Of a DNA stretch of 46,996 nucleotides, positions 14,680 to 22,132 are shown piece after piece (position 1 is the stretch's first letter; each line of letters begins with the position of its first letter). The notes under the pieces are model-generated. The model did not search any database. It was given only the letters and a program-made list of their open reading frames with translations, and was not told where the DNA came from. Origin of the DNA: a virus. The DNA is taken from IMG/VR virus record IMGVR_UViG_3300042882_000414, positions 1 to 46,996 of that record, one strand, 5' to 3'. The translations under genes were made by a program, and so were the position numbers.

Positions 14680-15989
14680 CTCAGCGTTTCCCATGCTGTT
14701 GCAACCACTCTTGGAACTTGCCCATTACCAAGGGCCTTAAGTCGGTCCACCCGATCCTTTTTTTCCTCGGTTACACGAGGGATGCCATCTTCCCACCTAC
14801 CATCCGCCCAACACGCCGGGCCGTGGTATGCCAAAAGTCGTGACAATGCTTGCATAGGGTTTGAATGTTCTCCGGGACATTGTTCGTTGGGTTTTGGTCT
14901 ATGTGATGCGCTTGCAGTTTTCTGTCGTATCCGCACGCCTCGCATCTCTTTTTCAAATGTTTTCGCGCACGCCATGAATATCCGTGCTTCGTAAGGTCTG
15001 TTCTCGTGTTCGCACAACTCAGAGAGCAGAACCGCCGTCTCTGGAAGACTGAATAATCTTCCAGTCGCGTCCCAAATCTCTTGCGTGACATTTCCTTCCC
15101 GCAACACTCGCAAAACTTGTTCTCTTCCTGTTTCTTCATCACGACAGAACCCCATAAACCAAAAGCACATTTTAAAACGGCTAATGGGGTTAACCGCTGT
15201 CCACGAATCCGGCCAGCCCATGAGTTTTTCAACCCACGTCGGATTCAGGCGCATCGGCGGGGTCTTCTGGCCACGCTGGTAGGCTTCCCGTTCCACCGTG
15301 TAATCCAGCCGGTCGTCCGTGTCGGCCCGGTTGTGATTTGGACTCCAGCGTTTGTGCTGAGTCGCTGTTGCTGTCGGCCACATCACCTGAGCCTCTAGTC
15401 CTCTGTTTGAGCTGATCCCGTTTGGACGCATGTGACGTACTGATCCGGTCGATGTCTGGTATAGATTCCCGCCTGTGATCGGCTTCGCATCTTGAGCGCA
15501 TGGAGTAACCCACAATCCACATCCTGTCCCGCTTGTGAGGTGCGCCGGTTTCTGCCGCTGATATGCAGCCCCATTCCGCATCGAACCCCAGCGAGGCCAA
15601 ATCTCCAAGGACGGTTCCAAGTCCTCGAATAGCGAGCATTGGGCTGTTTTCCACAAGGACGTAGCGAGGTCGTACTTCGCCAATAATCCGGGCCATTTCT
15701 GACCAGAGTCCTGACCGTTCACCGCTGATGCCTGCGCCTCTTCCGGCGGCGCTGATGTCCTGACACGGGAATCCGCCAGTGACAATATCCACGCATCCAG
15801 CCCAAGGTCGCCCGTCGAATGTGGTGATGTTGTCCCAGATAGGGAACGGCTCAAGGCATCCGTCATCCTGGCGCTGCATGAGTACCCTGCGACAGTAGTC
15901 GTTGATTTCGACGGCACAGACCGTTCTCCAGCCGTTGAGGATGCCTCCAAGGATTCCGCCGCCAGCTCCTGAGAAGAGTGCAAGTTCAT
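14676..15989 (-). CDS. Overlapping-frame protein carrying methyltransferase C-terminal motifs
   Basis: A 437-aa frame, +1 relative to the methyltransferase catalytic frame, which it overlaps for about 760 bases. Its ATG is four bases after the GTG of that gene. It contains SWKTAQ-like and IWPRWGSMRNG stretches, then LNPTWVEKLMGWPDSW (a motif of many phage cytosine methyltransferases). At the end comes RLKALGNGQVPRVVATAW, which is methyltransferase motif X. So the part of the enzyme missing from the catalytic frame lies here. It may be a separate subunit, the product of a +1 shift, or in its first part only an antique overprint. The HNH gene lies inside it in the third frame. Confidence 0.6.
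   Translation of the reverse strand: MNLHSSQELAAESLEASSTAGERSVPSKSTTTVAGYSCSARMTDALSRSLSGTTSPHSTGDLGLDAWILSLADSRVRTSAPPEEAQASAVNGQDSGQKWPGLLAKYDLATSLWKTAQCSLFEDLEPSLEIWPRWGSMRNGAAYQRQKPAHLTSGTGCGLWVTPCAQDAKPITGGNLYQTSTGSVRHMRPNGISSNRGLEAQVMWPTATATQHKRWSPNHNRADTDDRLDYTVEREAYQRGQKTPPMRLNPTWVEKLMGWPDSWTAVNPISRFKMCFWFMGFCRDEETGREQVLRVLREGNVTQEIWDATGRLFSLPETAVLLSELCEHENRPYEARIFMACAKTFEKEMRGVRIRQKTASASHRPKPNEQCPGEHSNPMQALSRLLAYHGPACWADGRWEDGIPRVTEEKKDRVDRLKALGNGQVPRVVATAWETLR
14771..15139 (-). CDS. HNH endonuclease embedded in methyltransferase locus
   Basis: A protein of 122 aa with two zinc pairs (CECCGKEM; FCSLSCA), then CEACGYDRKLQAHHIDQ and a closing LCKHCHDFWH: a complete HNH nuclease core with AHHID and the final His. 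The frame is open from a TTG at 15232, but the ATG at 15139, just before KKQEENKF, is the likely start. It lies within the methyltransferase C-terminal frame in another frame. It looks like a free-standing homing-type HNH gene that entered this locus. Confidence 0.82.
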   Translation of the reverse strand: MKKQEENKFCECCGKEMSRKRFGTRLEDYSVFQRRRFCSLSCANTRTDLTKHGYSWRARKHLKKRCEACGYDRKLQAHHIDQNPTNNVPENIQTLCKHCHDFWHTTARRVGRMVGGKMASLV

Positions 15990-15993
15990 TCAC
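15229..15993 (-). CDS. DNA cytosine methyltransferase, catalytic part (motifs I-VIII)
   Basis: A protein of 254 aa. SAM-binding motif I is LFSGAGGG (6-13), the catalytic Pro-Cys is GGFPCQDIS with Cys77, motif VI is ENS (115-117) and motif VIII is KRDRMWIVG. It should transfer a methyl group from SAM to C5 of cytosine in a specific site, perhaps protecting phage DNA from host restriction. It starts with GTG at 15993, overlapping the VRR-NUC stop as GTGA. It ends (ESDVG stop) without motifs IX and X, which appear in the overlapping +1 frame downstream, so on its own it is incomplete. Confidence 0.88.
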   Translation of the reverse strand: MNELALFSGAGGGILGGILNGWRTVCAVEINDYCRRVLMQRQDDGCLEPFPIWDNITTFDGRPWAGCVDIVTGGFPCQDISAAGRGAGISGERSGLWSEMARIIGEVRPRYVLVENSPMLAIRGLGTVLGDLASLGFDAEWGCISAAETGAPHKRDRMWIVGYSMRSRCEADHRRESIPDIDRISTSHASKRDQLKQRTRGSGDVADSNSDSAQTLESKSQPGRHGRPAGLHGGTGSLPAWPEDPADAPESDVG

Positions 15994-16277
15994 GCCGCCT
16001 CCCCAGCAATCCGCAACACGTCATCCACTGTTGCCACGATATGCACAACGCCGCGCCACTTACCGATGAACCGCTCTTGGTCATCAGTCAGCTTTCTTGC
16101 GCTGGGTGGCTTGTTGCCGTCTTTCACTTCCACAAGCGCCGTGTGCCCGTTCTTGGCCACCAGCAAATCTGGCACTCCCTTGCCGATGCTGTGCAGATGC
16201 GTGACAGAGAACCCGCACTTTCTAAACGCGCTGACGATCTCTTCCTGGTTGGCATCCACTCTGGCTTTTCGGGGCAT
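15990..16277 (-). CDS. VRR-NUC domain nuclease
   Basis: A protein of 95 aa: an entire VRR-NUC domain with the PD-(D/E)xK signature in KGVPDLLVAKNG and TALVEVKDG. Phage versions of this size are thought to act on branched or flap DNA, much like Holliday-junction resolvases. It ends with KLTDDQERFIGKW and a hydrophobic strand. It lies between the SSB-like protein and the methyltransferase, so it probably serves replication or recombination intermediates. Start at 16277, two bases after the preceding stop. Confidence 0.85.
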   Translation of the reverse strand: MPRKARVDANQEEIVSAFRKCGFSVTHLHSIGKGVPDLLVAKNGHTALVEVKDGNKPPSARKLTDDQERFIGKWRGVVHIVATVDDVLRIAGEAA

Positions 16278-16279
16278 GG

Positions 16280-16597
16280 TTAGAACGGGATGTCGTCGTC
16301 ATACGGCACTGCCGAAGGGGCTGCACCGATAGTCGTCACGCTTGCAATGGGCGCAGACGTGGCTGGTGTAAACCCGCCCTGCCCGTCCCTTTCCTTGGGC
16401 TTGAAGAAGTTGACGCGAACGCCCCGGTCCCCCGGACAACCAGCCGGGTTGAACCACTTCTCCAGAATCAAGCACTGCCCGCCATCCTCGAATTGCAGGA
16501 CGGCCCCGACATTCACCCAGTTCTTCTTGGTGCTGCCATCGCGGGCCTGATATTCGCTAGTGGCGACTGCCGCGTCATAAATCTTCTGTGCTGCCAT
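16280..16597 (-). CDS. Single-stranded DNA binding-like protein
   Basis: A protein of 105 aa. A beta-rich N-terminal body (KNWVNVGAVLQFEDGGQCLI) is followed by a flexible Ala/Pro linker and an acidic tip DDDIPF, the same C-terminal hook by which bacterial SSBs recruit partner proteins. It is shorter than standard SSBs and its OB-fold is not obvious by eye. Position among replication genes and the tail support an SSB role. Confidence 0.75.
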   Translation of the reverse strand: MAAQKIYDAAVATSEYQARDGSTKKNWVNVGAVLQFEDGGQCLILEKWFNPAGCPGDRGVRVNFFKPKERDGQGGFTPATSAPIASVTTIGAAPSAVPYDDDIPF

Positions 16598-16600
16598 GTG

Positions 16601-16840
16601 TTACTTCCAGTGGTTTGAATCGAGAATGAGTCCGGTGTCATCCTTCACGCGAATGCGCCGGATGTCGCCGGGTTGCTTGAAGACCGACGTAAAGCCCGCC
16701 AGAAAGTCAGCCATGTCGGGATGGTGGTTGCGCACGTAGGCTTTCTCTTCGCGTTGCTTTTGGCGCTTGGGTTCACGTACCGAATTGACGGTATCGGTCA
16801 GGCGATTGAGCCGCGCCGTGATATCGACTAACTCACCCAT
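16601..16840 (-). CDS. Hypothetical protein, 79 aa
   Basis: A basic protein of 79 aa with a helical first half (VDITARLNRLTDTVNSVREP, then a Lys/Arg/Glu-rich stretch) and a C-terminal part with DIRRIRVKDDTGLI. It overlaps the helicase-loader-like gene by 13 bases. It may be an accessory replication protein, but only the position suggests this. No family recognised. Confidence 0.6.
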   Translation of the reverse strand: MGELVDITARLNRLTDTVNSVREPKRQKQREEKAYVRNHHPDMADFLAGFTSVFKQPGDIRRIRVKDDTGLILDSNHWK

Positions 16841-17379
16841 GCGCGCACTGTCCGCATCGTCATGTCAAAGTCGCTTTCAATCCGGCCCGCGTTCGCCTTC
16901 AGCCAATCCTTGAAGCGGCCCTCTTCGCGCAGACTGGCCAGATGCGCTAATCCAACCGCCTTGCGCTGCGCCCGGTGTTCTTCCGGTTCTGGCAGGCGTT
17001 GGTAGATTTCATGCGCCACCTCGCGAATGGGTCGGCATAGCGTCCGAAACTGCGGCAACGTCGGAGGCCATTCGGGTTCCCACGTCATGCACGCCACCAG
17101 CCCGGTGCGTAACTCTTCCGGCGTCATATCCACCAATCCAGCCAGCCATGTTTCGGATGGCAGCGCCCCGTAGGACGAGATCCACTTCTGGCCGAAGGTC
17201 GCGGACATGTGCTGCCATAGCCGGTCAATATGCGACTGCCCAATAGTCGCCCGATCCAAGTTCGATGAAGTCGTCTGGCGGAACGCCTGGGCCAGCCGGT
17301 TGACGGGCGGCGTCTCGTTCGGCAATGGCCCTCGCGACTTTTGCGGGAGCCGAGTTGTCAGTTCGCTGATGGGTTGCAT
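16828..17379 (-). CDS. Replication protein, lambda P-like helicase loader
   Basis: A protein of 183 aa. The core HIDRLWQHMSATFGQKWIS, then MTPEELRTGLVACM and EWPPTLPQFRTLC, matches phage replication P-like proteins that load the host DnaB helicase. I chose the ATG at 17379 because GGAG lies eight bases upstream, although it overlaps the O-like gene by about 155 bases; a shorter start at 17208 would lose part of the domain. Being next to an O-like gene with iterons is the lambda O-P arrangement. Confidence 0.75.
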   Translation of the reverse strand: MQPISELTTRLPQKSRGPLPNETPPVNRLAQAFRQTTSSNLDRATIGQSHIDRLWQHMSATFGQKWISSYGALPSETWLAGLVDMTPEELRTGLVACMTWEPEWPPTLPQFRTLCRPIREVAHEIYQRLPEPEEHRAQRKAVGLAHLASLREEGRFKDWLKANAGRIESDFDMTMRTVRAWVS

Positions 17380-18100
17380 GGTGTGCTCCGTTGCGTGGTT
17401 GTTGCCCATTCCTTTGGGTTTGCCCATACGCCGCGCTAGTCGCCGGTTTCGGGATTTCCTGGTCATGCTCGTCCTGCCAGCCTTTCGCGTTCAGCCACGT
17501 CGAGGCGTTCGGTGTGTACCGTTTTTCGCCTGTGAATCGTGTGTCCGAAGTCATGGCCCGCTGTAAGCCGAGGAGGATTTCGGCTAACAGTTGCTCGTTC
17601 GGTTTGAGTTGCGCGAATGTTCTCTCGGCCTGTCCCTTCGAGAGCTTTTTCGGGTATGCCGCCCAGAAGCGTGCGAAGAGTTCGCTCGCTTCGCGTTTGG
17701 GGGGTTTGGGGGGTATCTCTATCTCTATTCCTGGTTCTTTTATTGGATTGAGTACGGTTTTCCGTACCGGTTCTTGTCGGTTTTCCGTACCGGTTCGGTT
17801 TTCCGAACTGGTATGGTTTTCCGTACCGGTTTCCAGCCCAACAAGGACGTAATGAGAAGACGCGCCAAAGGCCCGCGAGACTTCCACGAGTCCTAGCTTT
17901 TCAAGGTCACGAATAGACTCAGGGATGGTCGTCCGATGACACCCGGTCTTCTTTACCAAGGTGTTGAGGGATGGGTTGCACTGCCCAGTCTCTTTGTTGT
18001 GGGCGTCAGCAAGCGCAAGCAACACAATTCGCCGGGTCACGGAAATATCATTCCGCTCATGGACAACATCCCAGGCCCAGCGTGTTGCTTCGTAACTCAC
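17225..18100 (-). CDS. Replication initiator, lambda O-like
   Basis: A protein of 291 aa. The N-terminal winged helix-turn-helix (SLNTLVKKTGCHRTTIPESI, about 43-65) would bind the iterons that lie inside its own gene; these encode the TENR-type repeats at about residues 90-112. The C-terminal half (ELFARFWAAYPKKLSKGQAE, then NASTWLNAKGWQDE) resembles the helical domain of phage and plasmid initiators that contacts the helicase loader. Starts with GTG at 18100, right after the preceding stop. It should open the origin and recruit the P-like protein. Confidence 0.85.
   Translation of the reverse strand: MSYEATRWAWDVVHERNDISVTRRIVLLALADAHNKETGQCNPSLNTLVKKTGCHRTTIPESIRDLEKLGLVEVSRAFGASSHYVLVGLETGTENHTSSENRTGTENRQEPVRKTVLNPIKEPGIEIEIPPKPPKREASELFARFWAAYPKKLSKGQAERTFAQLKPNEQLLAEILLGLQRAMTSDTRFTGEKRYTPNASTWLNAKGWQDEHDQEIPKPATSAAYGQTQRNGQQPRNGAHHATHQRTDNSAPAKVARAIAERDAARQPAGPGVPPDDFIELGSGDYWAVAY
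17756..17832. repeat. Iterons: probable origin of replication
   Basis: Four 18-bp repeats of GGTTTTCCGTACCGGTTC lie at 17756, 17779, 17797 and 17815. The first, second and fourth are near-perfect; the third is degenerate (GAACTGGTAT). The last three are directly abutted. Each contains a partial dyad around GTAC. On the minus strand they are followed by an A/T-richer stretch that could melt, as in lambda ori. They lie within the O-like gene. Confidence 0.88.
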
Positions 18101-18712
18101 CTATGCCGCCCTCGACTTCGCCAGCCATGATTGAACGGCTCGAAACTCTCCTGGTGTTAGGGCGGTGAGTAGTTCGCAGACGGCAGAGATACGCGAGTCT
18201 GCCTTGAGAGCCACCGTGATGGCGTCTAGGGCTGATTCAGGCGTGCGGATAGGTGGTGGTGACGGTTTGCGGAATCCGGCCTCAATTGCCGCAGCATTGG
18301 CCGTCATATCTCCACTGATAACCTTTTCGTAGAGGTCCGGCCTATCCCGCTTTAGCCGGCGTTTCCAATGGTCTGCTGTTCCCTTCTTTGTAATGGTTGT
18401 ATTGCAACCTTTTTCTGAAGGACGCCCAACACTCCCAAGCTCCCCTCGATTCTCCTCCAGCGCCCGGACGCACTCGGCATCCTTGCGGCAGAAGTAAACG
18501 AGGTCATCGTATGGAGTTTCCAAACCCCACCATAGCTTGTACTCAACAAGTTCACGAAATGACACAAATGACGATCCGTCCTGCTTAGTGTGACTAAGCC
18601 AGCACTGATCCTCGATCATGTTCTTGATAACCACTGGCAACGTCCCGAATAGGGACTGGTCGCCATTGATAAGGATGCGTTGGGCTTCCTTAACGGGATC
18701 AGGCTGCTTCAT
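18101..18712 (-). CDS. Phage protein of unknown function, 203 aa
   Basis: A protein of 203 aa. The central part (FVSFRELVEYKLWWGLETPY, DDLVYFCRKDAECVRALEEN) and the basic stretch (TADHWKRRLKRDRPDLYEKV, then ANAAAIEAGFRK) are familiar from prophage proteins beside replication genes. Their function is unknown. The basic C-terminal region with a possible helix-turn-helix suggests DNA binding. The start overlaps the helicase gene by 14 bases, and its stop is next to the O-like start. Confidence 0.7.
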   Translation of the reverse strand: MKQPDPVKEAQRILINGDQSLFGTLPVVIKNMIEDQCWLSHTKQDGSSFVSFRELVEYKLWWGLETPYDDLVYFCRKDAECVRALEENRGELGSVGRPSEKGCNTTITKKGTADHWKRRLKRDRPDLYEKVISGDMTANAAAIEAGFRKPSPPPIRTPESALDAITVALKADSRISAVCELLTALTPGEFRAVQSWLAKSRAA

Positions 18713-20585
18713 GGATATCCACCTGCTTCAGGATTGATTCCAGCAAGCCAATGGCCGCATCAATCTTGGCGATGTCGTGGTTATCAAACAGGTCGTCCAC
18801 GCTGTTTACGCCGATTGCCGCAAATACCCGAGAATGCACCAATTTGAAATCAGGCTTGTCGGAATTCATTTTTATAGCCACGCGGCGCGCCAGGGTGTTG
18901 TAGGTTTTGCGCTTCTGCATTTTCTGGACATGCAGCGGCATACCCGCGCCCGAGTCCGGTTCTGGTTGTACGCCGGCCTTTCGCAAGATATGCGCAATAG
19001 CGGCAACGGATACGTTTGATAACTGCCGATCGCCACGCTTGAAGACTTCGGCAAAGTTGATTTCCAGTGCGGCAAACTGTTCGCCCAATGACGAAACGCC
19101 GCCGCCATCTTCATGGGTTGAGCCGATGGCCGTGAAATTAGACGATGCCTGCTGTTCGCCGCGCTCTCCTGGTTTGCGCTCCTTCTTCAGCTTCATCCCG
19201 GCATCAGCTTCTTCCGAGATCCGATTGGCAAACTCAACCAAGCGCGGGAACTTGGCCATGTAGACGGTGGCATCCTCTGAGGCAGAGGGATCTTCGACGC
19301 GAACAACTCGCCCAACAACCTGGCGAAACAACAACTCAGTGCCGGGGTACGATGCCAGCACCAACACCCGCAACCGCTTAATATCGACGCCTTCAGAAAT
19401 CTTGCGGACAGCCACGATCCAACGGTCCTGACTCTTACGGAAGCGTTCAATTTTGGCGTTTGCGTCGGGATCGTCATGCTTTACGATGACTGGATCGGTT
19501 CCGGTGATTTCCCGCAATGATTTGGCAACTTGTTCAAGGTGCCTGTCGTCATCGTCAGAAGTTCCAGGGCGGCAAATGACCAAGCCACCCGCATTCACAT
19601 CGGCTATGCGATATTCATCAAGCTTTTCATCGGCCTTGGCCAAAACAGTATTCAGCCACTCAGCATCGCGCCTAAATATGACGCTTGAAACCTTTGCAAC
19701 CTGCTCCTCTTCAGCAGCAGAAATCATGACGCTCTGCTCTTGCTCATCAAGGATGTATTCCGCAACGCCATCATCGTGGATAAACAACACGCGACGGCAG
19801 ACGTCCTCGGCTACTGCCTGCTTGTAGGCATAGGCAAAATCAGCAACAGCTTTTCCGCCGTCGTAACGAACAAAAGAGATTTGTCGGCCATCACCACGAA
19901 ACGGGGTGCCAGTCATGCCGAGAATCTTGGTGGCTATACGCCCGCATGACTCAGCAGCCGATCCCCAGGTATTCTGTTCGGTTGCGTGGTGTATTTCGTC
20001 AAAGATGAAAAACAACCGCAGGCCATTTCTTGCCCACGTTTCAAACGTGGTCGTCATGTTTGGCAGTTGGGCATAGGTGATGACAGCGCCAGAGAATTGT
20101 TTAGGTGCTGCCCTGCCCTCTTTCAATACAGTCGTGATCTCGACGCCGGCCTTGTGAAAGTCGCCAAGAAATCCAGCCGACGCATCGCCCTTCAATGCCG
20201 TTGTAGGAACCACGCACACGACAAAATCCACCATCTCGTTGTCCAGAAGATGTTGGGCGCACAGACCTGAATAAATTGTTTTGCCTGCTCCTGGCGTTGC
20301 TTCCAATAGAAAACAAAGGCCACGCGATTGCGTGAATCTGTCAATCGCTTCAACCTGCCAGCCTCTAGGCGTGATAAGTCCCATTGAATTACCTCGATGA
20401 AGTTCAACATGGCAACGGCGACACAACGCCACTGCATTGGTGAGAGACGTTAGGCCGCCATCGGCATAACGCTTGACGTGATGCGCCTCCCAGTCATCTA
20501 GGAGATCGCCTCGACATTTGGCGCACCTTCCATCTGCCACCAGATAAAGGTGCTTTCGATCTTGTTTTGAAAAGCAGCGATTCAT
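18699..20585 (-). CDS. HNH nuclease fused to SF2 helicase
   Basis: A protein of 628 aa. Residues about 5-65 are an HNH nuclease: GRCAKC, WEAHHVK and CRRCHVELHRG. Then comes a DEAD/DEAH-type superfamily 2 helicase: Walker A EATPGAGKT (95-103), DEIHH (196-200), GMTGTPFR (motif III) and QVVGRVVR (motif VI). The C-terminal 150 residues are helical and unassigned. I chose the ATG at 20585 because it overlaps the preceding stop as ATGA. It may remodel and cut DNA during replication, or act against competing DNA. The domain fusion is seen directly; its role is not. Confidence 0.88.
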   Translation of the reverse strand: MNRCFSKQDRKHLYLVADGRCAKCRGDLLDDWEAHHVKRYADGGLTSLTNAVALCRRCHVELHRGNSMGLITPRGWQVEAIDRFTQSRGLCFLLEATPGAGKTIYSGLCAQHLLDNEMVDFVVCVVPTTALKGDASAGFLGDFHKAGVEITTVLKEGRAAPKQFSGAVITYAQLPNMTTTFETWARNGLRLFFIFDEIHHATEQNTWGSAAESCGRIATKILGMTGTPFRGDGRQISFVRYDGGKAVADFAYAYKQAVAEDVCRRVLFIHDDGVAEYILDEQEQSVMISAAEEEQVAKVSSVIFRRDAEWLNTVLAKADEKLDEYRIADVNAGGLVICRPGTSDDDDRHLEQVAKSLREITGTDPVIVKHDDPDANAKIERFRKSQDRWIVAVRKISEGVDIKRLRVLVLASYPGTELLFRQVVGRVVRVEDPSASEDATVYMAKFPRLVEFANRISEEADAGMKLKKERKPGERGEQQASSNFTAIGSTHEDGGGVSSLGEQFAALEINFAEVFKRGDRQLSNVSVAAIAHILRKAGVQPEPDSGAGMPLHVQKMQKRKTYNTLARRVAIKMNSDKPDFKLVHSRVFAAIGVNSVDDLFDNHDIAKIDAAIGLLESILKQVDIHEAA

Positions 20586-20836
20586 GCCCACGAACCTGTT
20601 CTGATCCGATGCGGGCTGTTATGCGGCCCACTCTCAATCCCCACCTGAAATCGCCTCGGCAGCGCGTCGCAAATCATCTCGACGGCCATGCGTTCCGATG
20701 ACTTGTGCAAGTCCAGGCGCTGGCAAATGTCGTTTACCAGCATCCCGGCACGGCGCAGGCTCACGACTTGCGCCCGTAGTTGCACGTCAATCGGCATCGG
20801 GCCGCGAAATCCACCGTGCTTGCGCCCTTTCCGCAT
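20582..20836 (-). CDS. Small basic helix-turn-helix protein, 84 aa
   Basis: A basic protein of 84 aa (RKGRKHGGFRG at the start) with an HTH-like segment (VVSLRRAGMLVNDICQRLDL). It overlaps the helicase gene as ATGA. It could bind DNA as a regulator or replication accessory. No closer family recognised; the C-terminal 25 residues have low complexity and may not be conserved. Confidence 0.6.
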   Translation of the reverse strand: MRKGRKHGGFRGPMPIDVQLRAQVVSLRRAGMLVNDICQRLDLHKSSERMAVEMICDALPRRFQVGIESGPHNSPHRIRTGSWA

Positions 20837-20839
20837 CGC

Positions 20840-21073
20840 CTAGTTCTTCACCAGACGCATCGGTTGCGCGGGTGGGTTGCCCTCAATGAAGTCGCACTTG
20901 TCATTCATGCCGCCGACTTGGCGGATGTAATCGACTTCCACCTTCGCGCTGGCGACCAGGGTTTGCGCCAGGTTGTTGATGGCTTGCGCCTGGTGAATCT
21001 CGATTTCGCCTGACTTCAGCATCTCGATGGCTTCAAACAGGTGGTTGCGCAAATCAGGCAACTTGTTCTTCAT
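20840..21073 (-). CDS. Conserved phage protein, 77 aa
   Basis: A helical protein of 77 aa starting LPDLRNHLFEAIEMLKSGEI, with NNLAQTLVASAKVEVDYIRQVGG. This pattern (LRNHLFE...AKVEVD) is common in small proteins encoded in early regions of prophages of Gram-negative bacteria, function unknown. It overlaps the HNH gene upstream by 20 bases and lies three bases before the next gene. Confidence 0.78.
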   Translation of the reverse strand: MKNKLPDLRNHLFEAIEMLKSGEIEIHQAQAINNLAQTLVASAKVEVDYIRQVGGMNDKCDFIEGNPPAQPMRLVKN

Positions 21074-21848
21074 GGGTGTCCGCCCTCTTCTTGTTGTTGA
21101 TAATTCGATTCAGCACGCCGCGCAGTTGGATGACGGCATTGAGTTCTGGCGGCAGACGGTGGCGCGTGTTACGCAGCATCAGTTCGGCACGGGTGACGAG
21201 TAGCAGGTTGTCCAGGGTGATGTTTTGCTTGTTGCCATCGATAAAGATGACGGCATGACCGGGCGGCAATGGCCCGTTGACGGACTCCCACAGGATCAGG
21301 TGGACAGCGCGGTAGTTCTTCACGCCTTGCAGGTCGGTAATTTTGCGTTCCAGGTAGCCGTCCTTGCTGATGCGTTCAAAACCAAGCGGCTTCCAGTTTT
21401 GTGGAATCTGGCCTTTCTTGAATTGCGTCAATTCGCAGCCTTCACCACACCAGCCCTTCTTGCCCTTGTTCCACGGTGTCTGCGCCGAGTGAAAGCGATG
21501 CGCCTTGCCTTTTTCCGACAGGTTAAGATTTGTGCGGGCCTGGACGCGGGCCTTGTATTCAGGGGACTTGTGCAGGTTCAGCAGGAAGGCGTGGTTGTAG
21601 ATTGAGTCGATGGACCGGCCAAAATGTGCAGCCAGTGCAGGCGTGTCCATGTCTGGATAAAGCCGGATGAACTCGGCGGATTCTGCGTCCGTCCACCAGC
21701 GTCCCGTCTTGATGTCCAGCTTCTTCGCCCGGCCACGAATACCCATGATGGAACGGCCCATCAGCACGGCCAGGTCACTCGTCGGCATCTGCCCGTATTC
21801 ACGGCGCAGCAGGTCGTCTTCTTCGGGTGTCCAAAAGCGGTGTCTCAT
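21054..21848 (-). CDS. HNH endonuclease with Myb/SANT-like DNA-binding repeats
   Basis: A protein of 264 aa. The N-terminal part has two SANT-like helix sets (FWTPEEDDLLRREYGQMP; WWTDAESAEFIRLYPDMD) with GRS motifs that would read DNA. A Lys-rich linker with NKGKKG follows, then an HNH_3 nuclease core (YRAVHLILWESVNGPLPPGH, FIDGNKQNITLDNLLLVT). This is a typical free-standing homing-type endonuclease of phages. The ATG at 21848 overlaps the small Cys protein stop as ATGA. Confidence 0.88.
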   Translation of the reverse strand: MRHRFWTPEEDDLLRREYGQMPTSDLAVLMGRSIMGIRGRAKKLDIKTGRWWTDAESAEFIRLYPDMDTPALAAHFGRSIDSIYNHAFLLNLHKSPEYKARVQARTNLNLSEKGKAHRFHSAQTPWNKGKKGWCGEGCELTQFKKGQIPQNWKPLGFERISKDGYLERKITDLQGVKNYRAVHLILWESVNGPLPPGHAVIFIDGNKQNITLDNLLLVTRAELMLRNTRHRLPPELNAVIQLRGVLNRIINNKKRADTHEEQVA

Positions 21849-21973
21849 GCCGCCTTTCCCGTCTCGGCCCAATACTCGAAGCGATAGCACTGAATCGGAC
21901 AGGCCGCGCAGCGTTCCCGCCGAAAGCAGGTTTCGCATGGGGATGGTGTTTCTTGTTGGGTGTCTTCCTTCAC
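21845..21973 (-). CDS. Small cysteine-rich protein, 42 aa
   Basis: A 42-aa frame starting with GTG at 21973, with GAGGTGA five bases upstream and coupled to the HNH gene by ATGA. Five cysteines (CETCFRRERCAACPIQC) suggest a metal-binding knuckle. Similar tiny CxxC proteins are frequent in phage early operons. Function unknown. Confidence 0.6.
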   Translation of the reverse strand: MKEDTQQETPSPCETCFRRERCAACPIQCYRFEYWAETGKAA

Positions 21974-22076
21974 GCCATCACCTCAAAAAGATCCCGCCGT
22001 CTGTCTGCCCGACGGGGAGTGAGGAGAGAAGGATCTGCCGATACTGATCCGCCTCGGCAGCAGGGCGGTGAAAGGG

Positions 22077-22132
22077 TGGAAAGCCCTGTGCCAGAATGCG
22101 AATTCTCAACAACACATTCAGAAGGCTTTCCA
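22077..22132 (+). repeat. Inverted repeat around start codon
   Basis: TGGAAAGCC (22077-22085) and GGCTTTCCA (22124-22132) form a perfect 9-bp stem with a 38-base loop. The A of the start codon at 22132 is the last base of the stem. In a transcript this could hide the start of the plus-strand frame that follows, and it would fold equally on the opposite strand. Confidence 0.5.

Noticed and set aside
22035-22062. Hairpin CTGCCGA/TCGGCAG as a terminator
   Set aside because: The stem is good, but no T tract follows on either strand. It is left unassigned.
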